A stretch of DNA of 64,000 nt from Paenibacillus sp. BSR1-1 (GCF_030403775.1 NZ_JAQMWQ010000003.1:186001-250000), one strand, 5' to 3'; numbered from the stretch's first letter, positions 35,607 to 46,510 are shown. The notes: a model not told the origin generated them from the sequence alone. Translations and numbers: made by a program.

Positions 35607-35729
35607 ATTTCTACAAATTTTAAGTCGATTTCTACAAATAATACGCTTATTTCTACAAATTTTAAGCGGATTTCTACAAAATCAAGCACCATTTCTACAA
35701 AAAACAAATCGATTTCTACAATTCAAGCG
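35607..35729. repeat. 21-bp tandem repeat, six units
   Basis: ATTTCTACAAA recurs at 35607, 35628, 35649, 35670, 35691 and (last copy, ATTTCTACAAT) 35712, exactly 21 bp apart. The other ten bases of each unit drift (for example TTTTAAGTCG, TTTTAAGCGG). It lies between the convergent xerS and ABC-exporter genes and codes for nothing recognisable. Confidence 0.9.
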
Positions 35730-35771
35730 ATAAATTGGAATTACACCCCCTATTCCCCGCCTAAAAGACAC

Positions 35772-35810
35772 AAAAAAAGCGTTCAGGAAGTCTATAGACT
35801 CCCTGAACGC
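35772..35810 (-). terminator. Intrinsic terminator of the marR-ABC operon
   Basis: GCGTTCAGG-AGTC pairs with GACT-CCTGAACGC. The seven A at 35772-35778 become a U run in the leftward transcript. Confidence 0.88.
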
Positions 35811-35817
35811 CCCTTCT

Positions 35818-37707
35818 CTATCCTACATTCTTCATCGATTTTCCGCCAGTAAACTGACTATTATACAAATCCGCATAGAACCCGCCTTTTTCCAGCAGTT
35901 CTACATGAGTTCCTTTTTCTATCACACTTCCATTATTCATCACCAAGATTAAATCAGCATCACGAATCGTTGAAAGCCTGTGAGCAATAATAAAACTTGT
36001 GCGTCCCTGCATTAAGTGATTCATTGCTCGTTGTATTTGGATCTCAGTCCTAGTGTCAACGCTGCTTGTTGCTTCATCAAGGATTAAGATGGCTGGATTA
36101 GCGAGGATCGCTCTGGCAATCGTTAATAATTGCTTTTGACCTTGAGAAATGTTGGAGGCTTCTTCATTCAAAATGGTGTCATACCCTTCTGGCAAGGTTC
36201 GGATGAAATGATCGGCATTGGCTGCTTTTGCTGCCGCTACAATCTCCTCCTCCGTCGCACCTTCTCTTCCATAGGCAATATTGTCGCGGATCGTGCTGTT
36301 AAACAGCCATGTATCTTGCAGCACCATCCCAAATAAACTTCTCAGATGCTCCCGTTTTAAGTCCCGAGTATCGATACCGTCTATTAAAATTGAACCGGAA
36401 TTAATTTCATAAAAGCGCATCAACAAGTTAATCAGCGTCGTTTTTCCAGCACCGGTTGGACCAACAATCGCCACCCTCTGCCCAGGCTTCACATCGATAT
36501 TCATGTCACCGATTAATGGTTCATTTTCTTTATAGCCGAATGAAACATGGTCGAATTTTACTTCACCTTTTGGCTCCAAAATCTCTTTCGCCGCAATGGC
36601 TTCAGGTACTTCTTCGGCTTCATCCAATATTTCAAAAACACGCTCAGCACTGGCTATTGTCGATTGGATGACATTCGCAATCATCGCCGTTTGAGTGATT
36701 GGCTGGGCGAATTGGCGGGCATATTGGATAAACGCTTGAATATCACCAATTTCAATTGCCCTTTTTGTAACTAAAATACCACCTGCCACAGATACTAATA
36801 CGTAGCCAATATTATTAATAAACGACATTAATGGCATGATCATCCCGGATACAAATTGTGCCTTCCAGCCTGATTGGTAAAGCTGCTCGTTGATTTCCTC
36901 AAATTTTTCAATCGACTTTTTCTCATGGCCAAATACTTTGACCACTTTATGTCCGGTGTACATTTCTTCAACGTGCCCGTTTAGCTGGCCAAGCGATTTT
37001 TGCTGTCCTTTAAAAAAGGTTTGTGATTTTTTTGCAATACTAGCGGTGGCCACAAAGCTGAGCGGCAGCGTAACTACCACAATTAGTGTCATTAAAGGAC
37101 TGATGGTAAGCATCATCACAATAACTCCAACTAATGTAACAACCGAAGTGATAAGCTGAGTCAAACTTTGCTGCAGAGTCGTACTGATGTTATCAACATC
37201 ATTGACCGCACGGCTAAGTATTTCACCATGGGTCCGCGAATCATAATACTTTAATGGCAAACGATTAAGCTTATCTACCACTTCTTTACGGAGGTTATAA
37301 ACGGTCTTTTGCGCTACTCCTGCCATTATATATTGCTGAATATAGGAAAATATCGCACTTAAAATATACAATCCAATTAACAGCAGGATGATTTGACCGA
37401 TGTAGTCAAAGTCTATTTTTGCACCAGGGACACCGCTTATCTTTTTCATTAAGCCTTCAAATAGTTTCGTGGTGGCTTTCCCCATAATCTTCGGACTGAC
37501 AATGGCAAAGATGGTGCTTATGATTGCTGTAACCAATACAGCAAGAAGCTGAAATTTATGGGGTTTTAGGTAGCCAATTAATCGTTTTAGCGTTCCTTTA
37601 AAATCCTTTGCTTTTTGGACAGGCATTCCCATGCCGCCAGGTCCAAATCCGCGTCCTCCAGGCCCGAAACCCGGTCCCCGCCTTTGATTATTCGTCTCAT
37701 TGCTCAT
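35818..37707 (-). CDS. Heterodimeric ABC exporter half, canonical ATPase site subunit
   Basis: 629 residues. A Gly-Pro-rich N-terminus (GPGFGPGGRGFGPGGMG) precedes a six-helix exporter domain and an ATPase domain with Walker A GPTGAGKTTLI, signature ISQGQKQLLTIARAI, Walker B LILDEATSSVD with the catalytic Glu, and the switch His in IAHRLSTI. It overlaps the 575-residue partner by 4 bp. Together with the MarR gene upstream, it resembles Bacillus multidrug exporters such as YfiBC or BmrCD. The substrate is unknown. Confidence 0.88.
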   Translation of the reverse strand: MSNETNNQRRGPGFGPGGRGFGPGGMGMPVQKAKDFKGTLKRLIGYLKPHKFQLLAVLVTAIISTIFAIVSPKIMGKATTKLFEGLMKKISGVPGAKIDFDYIGQIILLLIGLYILSAIFSYIQQYIMAGVAQKTVYNLRKEVVDKLNRLPLKYYDSRTHGEILSRAVNDVDNISTTLQQSLTQLITSVVTLVGVIVMMLTISPLMTLIVVVTLPLSFVATASIAKKSQTFFKGQQKSLGQLNGHVEEMYTGHKVVKVFGHEKKSIEKFEEINEQLYQSGWKAQFVSGMIMPLMSFINNIGYVLVSVAGGILVTKRAIEIGDIQAFIQYARQFAQPITQTAMIANVIQSTIASAERVFEILDEAEEVPEAIAAKEILEPKGEVKFDHVSFGYKENEPLIGDMNIDVKPGQRVAIVGPTGAGKTTLINLLMRFYEINSGSILIDGIDTRDLKREHLRSLFGMVLQDTWLFNSTIRDNIAYGREGATEEEIVAAAKAANADHFIRTLPEGYDTILNEEASNISQGQKQLLTIARAILANPAILILDEATSSVDTRTEIQIQRAMNHLMQGRTSFIIAHRLSTIRDADLILVMNNGSVIEKGTHVELLEKGGFYADLYNSQFTGGKSMKNVG

Positions 37708-39431
37708 GCGATTTCTTCCTCCGAAAGCTGTGACATCACAATCTCACGATATACAGAACTTGTTTCTAAAAGGTCTTTATGCTTCCCGATTCCAACAATT
37801 TCACCATTATCGAGGACAATGATTTGATCTGCATCCATAATCGTACTCACACGTTGAGCCACGATCAAAACGGTGGAATCGATGGTTTCTTCTTTCAATG
37901 CGGCACGCAGTTTGGCATCGGTTTTAAAATCCAATGCGGAGAAGCTATCATCAAAGATATAAATTTCTGGCTTACGAACCAGTGCCCTGGCAATAGATAA
38001 ACGCTGTTTTTGACCACCCGAAACATTCGTTCCCCCTTGGGCGATAACGGCATCGTATGCACCCTCCATTGTGAAGATAAAATCAGAAGCTTGGGCGATT
38101 TTTGCCGCATGTTGGACTTCTTCTTCCGAAGCATGTTCTTTTCCATATCGAATGTTTTCAGCGATGGTACCTGTAAAAAGAATAGCTTGCTGGGGGACAA
38201 AACCAATTTTTGATCTAAGATTTTCTTGCGTCATTTCACGCACATCAATCCCGTCTACCAGGATTTTTCCACTATCCACATCATAAAAACGAGGAATTAA
38301 ATTAATAAGTGTCGATTTACCTGAACCGGTTCCGCCAATAATGGCTGTCACTTCTCCTGGGTTCATCGAAAAAGAGATATTCGTGATGGCAGGCATCTCT
38401 GCACCTGGGTAGCTAAAGGTAACATTTTGAAACTCTACCTGACCTTTTTTGCTTTCACTTGATAACGGCTTCGATGGATCCGTAATATCAGCGGTAGTCT
38501 CAAGTACCTCGTTTATTCTAACAGCAGATACTGACGCTCTTGGGATCATGACGAACATCATGGACAACATGATGAACGAGAACATGATTTGCATCGCATA
38601 CTGGATAAATGCCATCATATCCCCGACCTGCATATGACCATTGCTGATCCGTATGCCGCCAAACCAAATGATCGCGACGGAAGTAAGATTTAAGACAACC
38701 ATCATAATTGGCATCATTGACGCCATAATTTTATTAACCTTAATAGCTGTTTGTGTTAAATCCCAGTTGGCCTCATTAAAGCGGTTTTTCTCATGCTGGA
38801 TACGGTTAAAGGAACGAATGACACGAATCCCCGTTAGATTTTCTCTCAATACCCGATTTAGATTATCAAGTTTTATCTGCATCGCTTTAAAAAGAGGAAT
38901 ACCCGTTTTTGCAATAATCACGATAGCCAAAACGAGGACTGGCAGCGATACTGCAAGAACTAATGTTAATTTGGCATCTTTTGAATAAGCCATAATGATG
39001 CCGCCGATACACATCATTGGTGCCATTGCCATCATCCTGAGCATCATCACTAAAACCTGCTGCACTTGTGTTATATCATTGGTAGTTCTTGTGATCAAAG
39101 AGGCAGTTCCAAGTTTATCAAACTCATGCAAGGAAAAACCGCCTACATGAGAAAAGACTTTTGTACGAAGTAATTTTCCGAAGCCTGATGCAGCTTTTGC
39201 AGAAAAGAAGCTTGCGGTAATGGAACAAACCATCCCTCCTAACGCAACCAACAGCATATAACCGCCAATTTTCCAGATGTAGTCTGTATCTCCTTTGATA
39301 ACACCTTTATCAACGATATCAGACATTAAGGTGGGTAAATAAAGCTCTGATATCGACTGTAGAAGGACTAGACTTAAAACTAAAATAATCGATAATTGAA
39401 ATGGCTTAAGGAATTTGCTCAATTTCAACAA
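37704..39431 (-). CDS. Heterodimeric ABC exporter half, degenerate ATPase site subunit
   Basis: 575 residues, six helices plus an ATPase domain: Walker A GGTGSGKSTLI, signature VSGGQKQRLSIARAL. Walker B reads IYIFDDSFSALD, so the catalytic glutamate is replaced by Asp, and the switch His is Gln in VAQRVSTI. This is the usual asymmetry of heterodimeric exporters, where one site is inactive. It starts at TTG (39431) with AGGGAG upstream, 20 bp after marR, and its end overlaps the partner start (ATGA). Confidence 0.88.
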   Translation of the reverse strand: MLKLSKFLKPFQLSIILVLSLVLLQSISELYLPTLMSDIVDKGVIKGDTDYIWKIGGYMLLVALGGMVCSITASFFSAKAASGFGKLLRTKVFSHVGGFSLHEFDKLGTASLITRTTNDITQVQQVLVMMLRMMAMAPMMCIGGIIMAYSKDAKLTLVLAVSLPVLVLAIVIIAKTGIPLFKAMQIKLDNLNRVLRENLTGIRVIRSFNRIQHEKNRFNEANWDLTQTAIKVNKIMASMMPIMMVVLNLTSVAIIWFGGIRISNGHMQVGDMMAFIQYAMQIMFSFIMLSMMFVMIPRASVSAVRINEVLETTADITDPSKPLSSESKKGQVEFQNVTFSYPGAEMPAITNISFSMNPGEVTAIIGGTGSGKSTLINLIPRFYDVDSGKILVDGIDVREMTQENLRSKIGFVPQQAILFTGTIAENIRYGKEHASEEEVQHAAKIAQASDFIFTMEGAYDAVIAQGGTNVSGGQKQRLSIARALVRKPEIYIFDDSFSALDFKTDAKLRAALKEETIDSTVLIVAQRVSTIMDADQIIVLDNGEIVGIGKHKDLLETSSVYREIVMSQLSEEEIA

Positions 39432-39451
39432 GGTTCTTCCACTCCCTCTAT

Positions 39452-39901
39452 TTAACGTTTCAGTTCATAAAAATATCTATGGACTTTGTTTAATAATTCC
39501 GCTAGCTTTTCACTGTCCTCTTCACCTAGGTAATCAACTAGTCCCAGATATTTTTCAAAAAATGCCTTTCTAGCGTTCTCGGTGAGTTCTTTTCCCTTTG
39601 GAGTAAGTTTAATTCTTACGGCACGCCGATCTTGAGGATCTATCATTCGTTCGACTAAACCTCCTTTGTCGAGGTTATTAATGATTTGGGTTACCGTCGG
39701 AGGGGTTACCTCTAATATTTGACTAATTTCAGAAACCTTCATTTCTGTTTCTTTCTTATTCGCCCCCTCATAAATAACAGCCAGTACCTTGTACTCGCTC
39801 GGATTATATCCGTTTATTTTTTTATCATGCCATCCCGTCTTTCTGAATTGAATAAAGGATCTAAGTAGTTTTTGCACAGTGGGATTTTCACGGTCTGCCA
39901 T
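39452..39901 (-). CDS. MarR-family regulator of the ABC exporter operon
   Basis: About 149 residues with a MarR winged helix. EVTPPTVTQIINNLDKGGLVER is the recognition region and DPQDRRAVRIKLTPKG the wing. The ATG at 39901 is preferred over GTG 39907, because AGAGGT is then correctly spaced. It is the first gene of a three-gene leftward operon, and a 17-bp palindrome lies 26 bp upstream, so it probably represses its own operon until a drug binds. Confidence 0.86.
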   Translation of the reverse strand: MADRENPTVQKLLRSFIQFRKTGWHDKKINGYNPSEYKVLAVIYEGANKKETEMKVSEISQILEVTPPTVTQIINNLDKGGLVERMIDPQDRRAVRIKLTPKGKELTENARKAFFEKYLGLVDYLGEEDSEKLAELLNKVHRYFYELKR

Positions 39902-39926
39902 AATCACACCTCTAATTTAATTTATA

Positions 39927-39943
39927 TACCTAATAATTAGGTA
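39927..39943. promoter_or_regulatory. Likely operator of the marR-ABC operon
   Basis: TACCTAATAATTAGGTA is a perfect palindrome (odd centre) followed by a second half-like GCCTAATTA. It sits between the start codon and the expected leftward promoter. Confidence 0.65.
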
Positions 39944-40034
39944 GCCTAATTATATTCTCGCAAAGCGGTATCGTCAATTTTAATTATGAATTTTTAGATT
40001 AAAATTTGATTAGAATTCATGCGCCTTTCAATTA

Positions 40035-40179
40035 AACATTGTTGTTGATTTGCGCTCCAGGTGCGAGCGGTTCGCGGGCGTGCCGTGGAGCCTCCTCGGC
40101 GCTTTGGCGCCTGCGGGGTCTCCCCTGCCCCGTACTCCCGCAGGAGTCTTCGCACCTTCCGCTACAATCAACAGTGTTA
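40035..40179. repeat. GC-rich intergenic repeat element, copy A
   Basis: A GC-rich island of about 145 bp in AT-rich DNA, with ends AACATTGTTGTTGATT and AATCAACAGTGTT in inverted orientation. Inside are CTCGGCGCTTTGGCGCCTG and CCCGTACTCCCGCAGGAG. Its reverse complement aligns with 49389-49579 over most of its length. Elements of this look are widespread between genes of Bacillus-type genomes. The open frames inside it are not genes. Confidence 0.8.
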
Positions 40180-40214
40180 AATATAAACAATACCCATTAA
40201 CAGAGCCTTCAAAT

Positions 40215-40245
40215 AAAAAGACTCCCTTTTTTAAAAGAGAGTCTT
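40215..40245 (-). terminator. Intrinsic terminator of parEC
   Basis: AAAAAGACTC pairs with GAGTCTT around an AT-rich loop, and the A run becomes U in the leftward RNA. Confidence 0.7.
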
Positions 40246-40254
40246 ATTAAACAA

Positions 40255-42693
40255 TTATTCACTTGGAGTATCTGGTTTTTCTTCTTTCCAAACGGTTGTC
40301 ACTTTTCCATTTTCACCTTCATCAAGGATAAAGGAACCGTTCGAGTAACGATCACTAAATTTAAGATCCGCTGTTTTTAACGTTTCCGTATATCCTTTAT
40401 CCGTCTGAATATAAATTTCATCCTGTTCATTAGCTGTGACAAATCCCATAATCCGATGTGGATTGGATTTAAGCTCTCGCAGGATTACCACTCCGCGTTT
40501 TGCGCGTGTAGCTTTTTCGAATTCTTTCAATTTCATTCGTTTCACAGAACCGCGTTGTGTCGCAACGACAACAGTTTCACTACTGTCTGGGGAAATGATT
40601 TTTCCGCCAACGACAAAGTCGCCATCCTTAAGGTTAATGCCCTTCACTCCTGCTGCACGCTGACCAACAATACTGATTTCTTCTTCATCAAACCAAAGAG
40701 CATAACCATTATGGGTAATGATGAAAATTTCCTTGGCCCCGTCCGTTAAATGCACATCAACCACTTGGTCATTATCCTTCAAATTCACGCCAACAAGCGG
40801 TTTAGAGTAACGCTGAGCCTTATAGGCTTTAAGCTCGGTTTTCTTAACCATTCCATTCTTGGTCACAAAGACTAAGAATGCATCTGCTTCAAAATCCTTT
40901 ACCGGAATCGCCTGAATGATTTCTTCATCCCGATCAATCGGAATAATATTGGCAACATGCTGGCCAAGGTCTTTCCAACGGATATCAGGAAGCTCATGAA
41001 CTGGGCAGAATAAATAATTTCCTTTGTTGGTGAAGAGGAGCAGGACATCCTTTGTATTCATATCCAGCTGTGCCAGCTGACGGTCGGTTTCTTTCATTGC
41101 AAAGTCCTGTCCGCCTGATGCTGCATAGGAGCGCTGGCTTGTCCGTTTTACATAACCATCTTTCGTAACCGTCACAATGACATCTTCACTGGCAACCGTC
41201 ACTTCAAGATTGATTTTAAGCTCTTCAATTTCTGCTTCAATTTTTGAACGGCGTTCATCAGCAAAGCGCTTTTTCACATCTTTTAATTCTTTTTTGATAA
41301 CAGAATGCAGTTTTGTCTCACTCGCTAGAATGCTTGTAAGCTCTTCAATTTTCTTCGCTAATTCCTCGGCTTCATTTCTTAAAGCGGTAATGTCCGTGTT
41401 GGTTAAGCGATAAAGCTGTAAAGAAACGATTGCCTCAGCCTGCAGCTCGGTAAAGCCGTACTTGGCGATTAAATTGTCTTTTGCATCACGTTTATCCTTC
41501 GATGCACGGATGGTCGCAATTACTTCATCAAGAATCGATAATGCTTTCATTAAGCCTTCGACAATATGCTGACGTTCCTTGGCTTTATTAAGGTCGAATT
41601 GTGTTCTTCTTGTCACAACTTCCTTTTGATGTTCAATATAAGCATCTAATAATTCTCGAAGACCCATCAATTTTGGACGCTTATTGTGAATAGCTACCAT
41701 ATTAAAATTATATGTTACTTGAAGATCACTATTTTTATATAAATAGTTCAAGACGCCTTCTGCATCTACATCTTTTTTTAACTCAATAACAATTCTAAGG
41801 CCAGTTCGGTCTGTTTCATCGCGGACCTCTGATATTCCTTCTACTTTACGGTCCAGACGAAATTCATCCATTTTTTTGACGAGATTGGCTTTATTTACTT
41901 CATACGGAATTTCAGTAATCACGATTTGCTGTTTCCCGCCCCGTACCTCTTCAATTTCTGCTTTGCTGCGGACGATGATTTTGCCTTTACCAGTTTCATA
42001 GGCTTTTTTAATTCCATTTATTCCTTGGATAATACCGCCTGTAGGGAAATCAGGACCCTTGACGATCGTCATTAGTTCATCAACAGAAGCATCGGGTTTA
42101 TCCATTCTAAAGATTACTCCATCGATGACTTCTCCTAAATGGTGTGGAGGGATATCGGTCGCATAACCTGCAGAAATTCCGGTCGATCCGTTAACAAGGA
42201 GGTTCGGAAACATTGCTGGTAAAACAGTTGGTTCCGAAGATGTATCATCAAAGTTTGGGATAAAATCTACTGTTTGCTTATCAATATCACGCAATAACTC
42301 AGCAGCTATCGCGGAAAGACGGGCTTCAGTGTAACGCATGGCAGCAGGCGGGTCACCGTCAACGCTTCCGTTGTTTCCGTGCATTTGCACAAGAACATTT
42401 CTGACCTTCCAATCCTGACTCATCCGTACCATCGCATCATATACGGAGGTATCACCGTGAGGGTGGTAATTACCGATAACGTTACCAACGGTTTTGGCTG
42501 ATTTACGGAAGCCTTTTTCATGGGTGTTTCCTTCGACATGCATCGCGAATAAAATTCTTCGCTGTACTGGCTTTAAACCGTCTCTAGCATCCGGGAGGGC
42601 ACGTTCCTGAATAATATACTTACTATACCTTCCGAATCGATCGCCTAGTACATCCTCAAGAGGTAAGTCGCGGAATTTTTCGTTTGCACTCAT
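40255..42693 (-). CDS. parC: DNA topoisomerase IV subunit A (ParC)
   Basis: 812 residues, the usual ParC length in Bacillus. It cuts and passes DNA to separate linked daughter chromosomes. The winged-helix domain holds the active tyrosine in [11 protein letters not shown] (near 120), and the quinolone-resistance region contains [19 protein letters not shown]. The tail carries beta-pinwheel repeats. Its ATG overlaps the parE stop by 4 bp, so the two subunits are co-translated. The order parE-parC beside plsY and yneT equals that in B. subtilis, which separates it from gyrA. Confidence 0.96.
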   Translation of the reverse strand: MSANEKFRDLPLEDVLGDRFGRYSKYIIQERALPDARDGLKPVQRRILFAMHVEGNTHEKGFRKSAKTVGNVIGNYHPHGDTSVYDAMVRMSQDWKVRNVLVQMHGNNGSVDGDPPAAMRYTEARLSAIAAELLRDIDKQTVDFIPNFDDTSSEPTVLPAMFPNLLVNGSTGISAGYATDIPPHHLGEVIDGVIFRMDKPDASVDELMTIVKGPDFPTGGIIQGINGIKKAYETGKGKIIVRSKAEIEEVRGGKQQIVITEIPYEVNKANLVKKMDEFRLDRKVEGISEVRDETDRTGLRIVIELKKDVDAEGVLNYLYKNSDLQVTYNFNMVAIHNKRPKLMGLRELLDAYIEHQKEVVTRRTQFDLNKAKERQHIVEGLMKALSILDEVIATIRASKDKRDAKDNLIAKYGFTELQAEAIVSLQLYRLTNTDITALRNEAEELAKKIEELTSILASETKLHSVIKKELKDVKKRFADERRSKIEAEIEELKINLEVTVASEDVIVTVTKDGYVKRTSQRSYAASGGQDFAMKETDRQLAQLDMNTKDVLLLFTNKGNYLFCPVHELPDIRWKDLGQHVANIIPIDRDEEIIQAIPVKDFEADAFLVFVTKNGMVKKTELKAYKAQRYSKPLVGVNLKDNDQVVDVHLTDGAKEIFIITHNGYALWFDEEEISIVGQRAAGVKGINLKDGDFVVGGKIISPDSSETVVVATQRGSVKRMKLKEFEKATRAKRGVVILRELKSNPHRIMGFVTANEQDEIYIQTDKGYTETLKTADLKFSDRYSNGSFILDEGENGKVTTVWKEEKPDTPSE

Positions 42694-44666
42694 CCTTCAG
42701 CACCCTCCTCAACAACTGTAATATTTTCATTTTCTAAAATAGATTCATCTTCTTCCAATCCAAAAGCCACATTACTTTCAATCCATTTACGGCGTGGTTC
42801 TACTTTATCACCCATAAGAGTGGTAACACGGCGTTCTGCTCTTGCAGCATCATCAATTTTAACGCGAATAAGGGTACGTGTTTCTGGATCCATCGTCGTT
42901 TCCCATAGCTGATCTGCATTCATCTCACCAAGACCCTTATAGCGCTGAATCATATAACCTCTGCCAACCTTTTTCATGGCACCCTGTAATTCATCTTCAT
43001 TCCATGCATATTCAATAATTTCTTTTTTACCGGTCCCTTTACTCACCTTATATAGAGGCGGCAGGGCAATAAACACTTTTCCTGCTTCGACGAGCGCTCT
43101 CATATAGCGGTAGAAGAATGTTAACAATAAGACTTGAATATGAGCACCGTCTGTATCGGCATCGGTCATAATGATAATTTTATCGTAATTGATATCTTCC
43201 ACATTGAAATCAGACCCTACACCACCGCCAATTGCATGAATGATGGTATTGATTTCTTCGTTTTTAAATATATCCGCCAGCTTCGCTTTTTCGGTATTAA
43301 TAACTTTACCTCTTAAAGGAAGGACCGCTTGAAAACGGCGGTCACGGCCTTGTTTGGCAGAACCGCCTGCTGAGTCACCCTCAACAAGATAAAGCTCATT
43401 TTTTTGTGGATTCCGCGACTGGGCTGGTGTCAATTTACCTGATAATACGGCTTCCGAACGCTTCCGCTTCTTGCCGCTTCTTGCGTCCTCGCGGGCCTTT
43501 CTCGCTGCTTCCCGTGCTTGGTAAGCTTTAATAGCTTTTTTGACAAGGAGAGAGCTAATATCAGGATTTTCCTCTAACAGGTAGGAAAGCTGCTCCGAAA
43601 CAACGGCATCTACAGCAGACCGTGCTTCACTCGTACCTAGTTTTCCCTTTGTCTGCCCCTCAAATTGGAGCAGTTCTTCCGGAATCCTAACAGAGACAAT
43701 AGCTGATAAGCCTTCGCGAATATCGGAACCGTCCAGGTTTTTATCTTTTTCTTTCAACAAGCCAACCTTACGGGCATAATCGTTGAACACCCTTGTCATC
43801 GCGGTTTTAGCACCTGCTTCATGTGTCCCGCCATCCTTCGTGCGGACATTATTGACGAAAGATAACACATTCTCCGAGTAGCCGTCGTTAAATTGGAAGG
43901 CAAATTCAACTTCAATTCCATTTTGTGTACCATCAAAGCTAGCAACAGGATGAAGAACATCTTTTTCTTCATTTAAATACTCAACAAAGGCTTCGATTCC
44001 GTTTACGTAATGAAAAACTTCATGAAGGTTATTACGTTCATCATTGATTTCAATTTTGAGCCCTTTCAACAGGAACGCTGATTCTCGTAACCTCTCACAT
44101 AAGGTTTCAAAATTATAGGTTGTGGTCGAAAAAATCGTGGGATCCGGCTTAAAATGAATCGTAGTTCCCGTTTGATTGGTTTTGCCGATTTTTTCGAGTG
44201 TAGTGATTGGCTTCCCGCCATGTTCAAATTGTTGTTCATAGACAAAACCGTCTCGCTTTATTGTTACAGTTAGCCGCTCCGATAATGCGTTGACGACTGA
44301 TGCACCAACACCATGCAAACCACCGCTAGTTTTATAACCGCCCTGGCCAAATTTTCCCCCTGCATGGAGAACAGTTAAGATGACCTCTGGAGTCGGTTTC
44401 CCCATTTTATGCATCCCAGTAGGCATACCGCGGCCTTTATCGATTACGCTTATTGAATTGTCTTTGTGTATTTTGACAATGATGTGATCACCAAATCCGC
44501 CAAGCGCTTCATCGACTGAATTGTCCACTATCTCATAGACGAGATGGTGGAGTCCCCGTGAATCGGTGCTGCCAATGTACATTCCTGGACGCTTTCTAAC
44601 GGCTTCTAAACCTTCCAGAACCTGTATGGCGTCATCATTATAATCAAAAGCTTGCTGATTCCTTGC
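42690..44666 (-). CDS. parE: DNA topoisomerase IV subunit B (ParE)
   Basis: 658 residues. The N-terminal GHKL ATPase has [12 protein letters not shown] and [14 protein letters not shown]. The Toprim domain has [15 protein letters not shown] and DADTDGAHI. It drives strand passage with ParC. The start is GTG at 44666 (VARNQQAF), 7 nt after AAAGGGG; the longer frame from 44708 has no ribosome site. Confidence 0.95.
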   Translation of the reverse strand, partial: ARNQQAFDYNDDAIQVLEGLEAVRKRPGMYIGSTDSRGLHHLVYEIVDNSVDEALGGFGDHIIVKIHKDNSISVIDKGRGMPTGMHKMGKPTPEVILTVLHAGGKFGQGGYKTSGGLHGVGASVVNALSERLTVTIKRDGFVYEQQFEHGGKPITTLEKIGKTNQTGTTIHFKPDPTIFSTTTYNFETLCERLRESAFLLKGLKIEINDERNNLHEVFHYVNGIEAFVEYLNEEKDVLHPVASFDGTQNGIEVEFAFQFNDGYSENVLSFVNNVRTKDGGTHEAGAKTAMTRVFNDYARKVGLLKEKDKNLDGSDIREGLSAIVSVRIPEELLQFEGQTKGKLGTSEARSAVDAVVSEQLSYLLEENPDISSLLVKKAIKAYQAREAARKAREDARSGKKRKRSEAVLSGKLTPAQSRNPQKNELYLVEGDSAGGSAKQGRDRRFQAVLPLRGKVINTEKAKLADIFKNEEINTIIHAIGGGVGSDFNVEDINYDKIIIMTDADTDGAHIQVLLLTFFYRYMRALVEAGKVFIALPPLYKVSKGTGKKEIIEYAWNEDELQGAMKKVGRGYMIQRYKGLGEMNADQLWETTMDPETRTLIRVKIDDAARAERRVTTLMGDKVEPRRKWIESNVAFGLEEDESILENENITVVEEGAEG

Positions 44667-44918
44667 CACTAAAATACCCCTTTCATACCCGAAAAAACGT
44701 AAAAACATTTTACGTCGTTAACATGCTATAATAAAAAAAGTGAATTCATTCTATGTGAAAAATAATAATTAGAACGAGTGTTTGCTACATAATTTTACCA
44801 CAAGTTCTTGCGGCGTCTATGCTTTATTTTAGCGATTTATTTCGATTTGGCAAATAAGTATTTTCTAACTACATATTTTTGTCATCTGATTTTGGTGCCT
44901 TTTTGGGCGAAAAAAAGT

Positions 44919-44949
44919 AAAAAGCCGCATATTTTATAAGCAGCTTTTT
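44919..44949 (-). terminator. Terminator of the CoA-binding protein gene
   Basis: AAAAAGC-GC pairs with GC-GCTTTTT with one mismatch. The leftward U run ends it. The gap from 44950 to the start of this gene holds nothing else. Confidence 0.6.
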
Positions 44950-44958
44950 GGTAAAAAT

Positions 44959-45375
44959 TTAGTATTTTGTTAACGCGTGCTCAACCTTAATACACCGGTC
45001 CATAATAACAGTGTATCCTTTAGACTTTAGGAATTCATAGGCTTCTTCATTGACAAGGCCTTGCTGGGCCCAAAAAACCGGTGCACCGATTCCATCGAAT
45101 TCCTTCGCAACATCAAACAACTGTTCGGAGCGGCGGAACACATTTACAATGTCAACTGGACCTTCTACATCCTTCAATGATGCCACCGCTTTAACACCCA
45201 GAGCCTCATCAATGGTAGGGTTGACGGGAATGATTTCATAGCCTGCATTCTGCATAGCCGCTGAAACTTGATAAGAAGTACGGTCCGGATTATTACTTAA
45301 TCCTACGACAGCAATTCTTTTTGCCTTTTTTAAAATACCTTTGATTTCATCACGGCTAGGATTTTCAATCGCCAT
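44959..45375 (-). CDS. yneT: CoA-binding protein YneT
   Basis: 138 residues of the CoA-binding (Rossmann-like, YccU/YneT) family. AKRIAVVGLSNNPDRTSYQV is the nucleotide-binding start and VFWAQQGLVNEEAYE is typical near the end. In B. subtilis yneT sits between plsY and parE; here it is still next to parE, but a histidine kinase and a GH18 gene separate it from plsY. GGAGTG precedes the ATG. The biochemical role is not established. Confidence 0.88.
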   Translation of the reverse strand: MAIENPSRDEIKGILKKAKRIAVVGLSNNPDRTSYQVSAAMQNAGYEIIPVNPTIDEALGVKAVASLKDVEGPVDIVNVFRRSEQLFDVAKEFDGIGAPVFWAQQGLVNEEAYEFLKSKGYTVIMDRCIKVEHALTKY

Positions 45376-45475
45376 TGGGATCCACTCCTAATTATATTTT
45401 CCTTTTAGTTTACCTTTTTCTAGCAAAAAAACATAATAAACTGTTCTAACAGGAAAAACTTATTTGGATGGATTG

Positions 45476-46306
45476 TTAGTAAAAACAAGATACCTTTGGC
45501 AGTAATATACTGAATCGGGCACCATGGCTGGTATTATCTACACTCATAGAGCCATTCATTTTCTCAATAATCAGTTTGGACATATGAAGTCCGAGGCCGG
45601 TGCCTTGCGTGCGCGTTGTAAAATATGGCTCAAATACTTGATGGATATGTGCAGAGTCAATCCCGCCGGCATTATCGATGAAGTCAGCTTTAATGATGTT
45701 ATCGGTTTCCGTTAATTTTATGATGATTTTTCGATTAGGAATTTCCTTATGTATAAAGGCATCTCGTGCGTTTGTTAAGATATTAAGCACGACCTGGCTG
45801 TATTCATTTGGTACTCCATAAGCCATTTGCTGACCCCTGTATTCAAATTGGACCACAATCCCATGGTTCTGAAGGCTTAAAGAAAAAATAGACAAAGCCT
45901 CTTCAATGGCATCACCAACAGAAAAGGTGGTTTTTTCTTTGTTAAATTTGTAAAATTTCCGAAAATCATTTATTGTCTCTGACATCTGTGTGATTTGACT
46001 CATGCTGTCCCTTGTGAATCGATCTAAGTATTTGTCGTTAATTTCCCCATATTCCATGGCATCCTTTAAATCATGGATTAGGAGGGTTAAACTGTTTAAA
46101 GGCAGCCGCCATTGGTGGCCAATACTCGCTAACATTTCCCCGATTGCAGCAAGGCGCGATTGCTGAATTAACAGGTTCTCCTTTTGCTTGTTTTCTGCGG
46201 CAATCTCCTCAATCCGTTTCTCCAAATAACGATTTAATTGAATGGTTTCTTCATATTTTTCTAACAATGCCTGGTAACTTAAATCATTTTCCGTTTGCAT
46301 GTTCAT
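45476..46306 (-). CDS. Soluble orphan histidine kinase
   Basis: About 276 residues with no membrane segment. A coiled-coil start (YLEKRIEEIAAENKQKENLL) leads to the H box SIGHQWRLPLNSL (His near 64), N box NILTNARDAF, G1 DNAGGID and G2 GTGLGLHM. The HQWRxPLN form belongs to a kinase subgroup usually carrying QWRQPLN; here the second Gln is Leu. No response regulator or separate sensor domain is adjacent. The start at ATG 46306 follows GGGAGTGAGGG; ATG 46300 is also possible. Confidence 0.83.
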   Translation of the reverse strand: MNMQTENDLSYQALLEKYEETIQLNRYLEKRIEEIAAENKQKENLLIQQSRLAAIGEMLASIGHQWRLPLNSLTLLIHDLKDAMEYGEINDKYLDRFTRDSMSQITQMSETINDFRKFYKFNKEKTTFSVGDAIEEALSIFSLSLQNHGIVVQFEYRGQQMAYGVPNEYSQVVLNILTNARDAFIHKEIPNRKIIIKLTETDNIIKADFIDNAGGIDSAHIHQVFEPYFTTRTQGTGLGLHMSKLIIEKMNGSMSVDNTSHGARFSILLPKVSCFY

Positions 46307-46510
46307 CACCCTCACTCCCTTAGAAATATTCTTGGAATATAAAGATAAACCGACCATTTTTTTGTTCGATCTGGCCGGTTATTCTTCATTATGTATGGTT
46401 GTATATTTTAATTATATTGGGCGTTTCCATGGCTTTCAACGGATTAACAAATCGTTAGAAAATTCTCCATATTTTTGTAATAAAATTGACTCTAATTGTT
46501 CTTACTTTAG

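Noticed and set aside
40050-40250. 66-codon open frame in the GC-rich island
   Set aside because: It lies in the same repeat family as 49389-49579, read in the opposite orientation.
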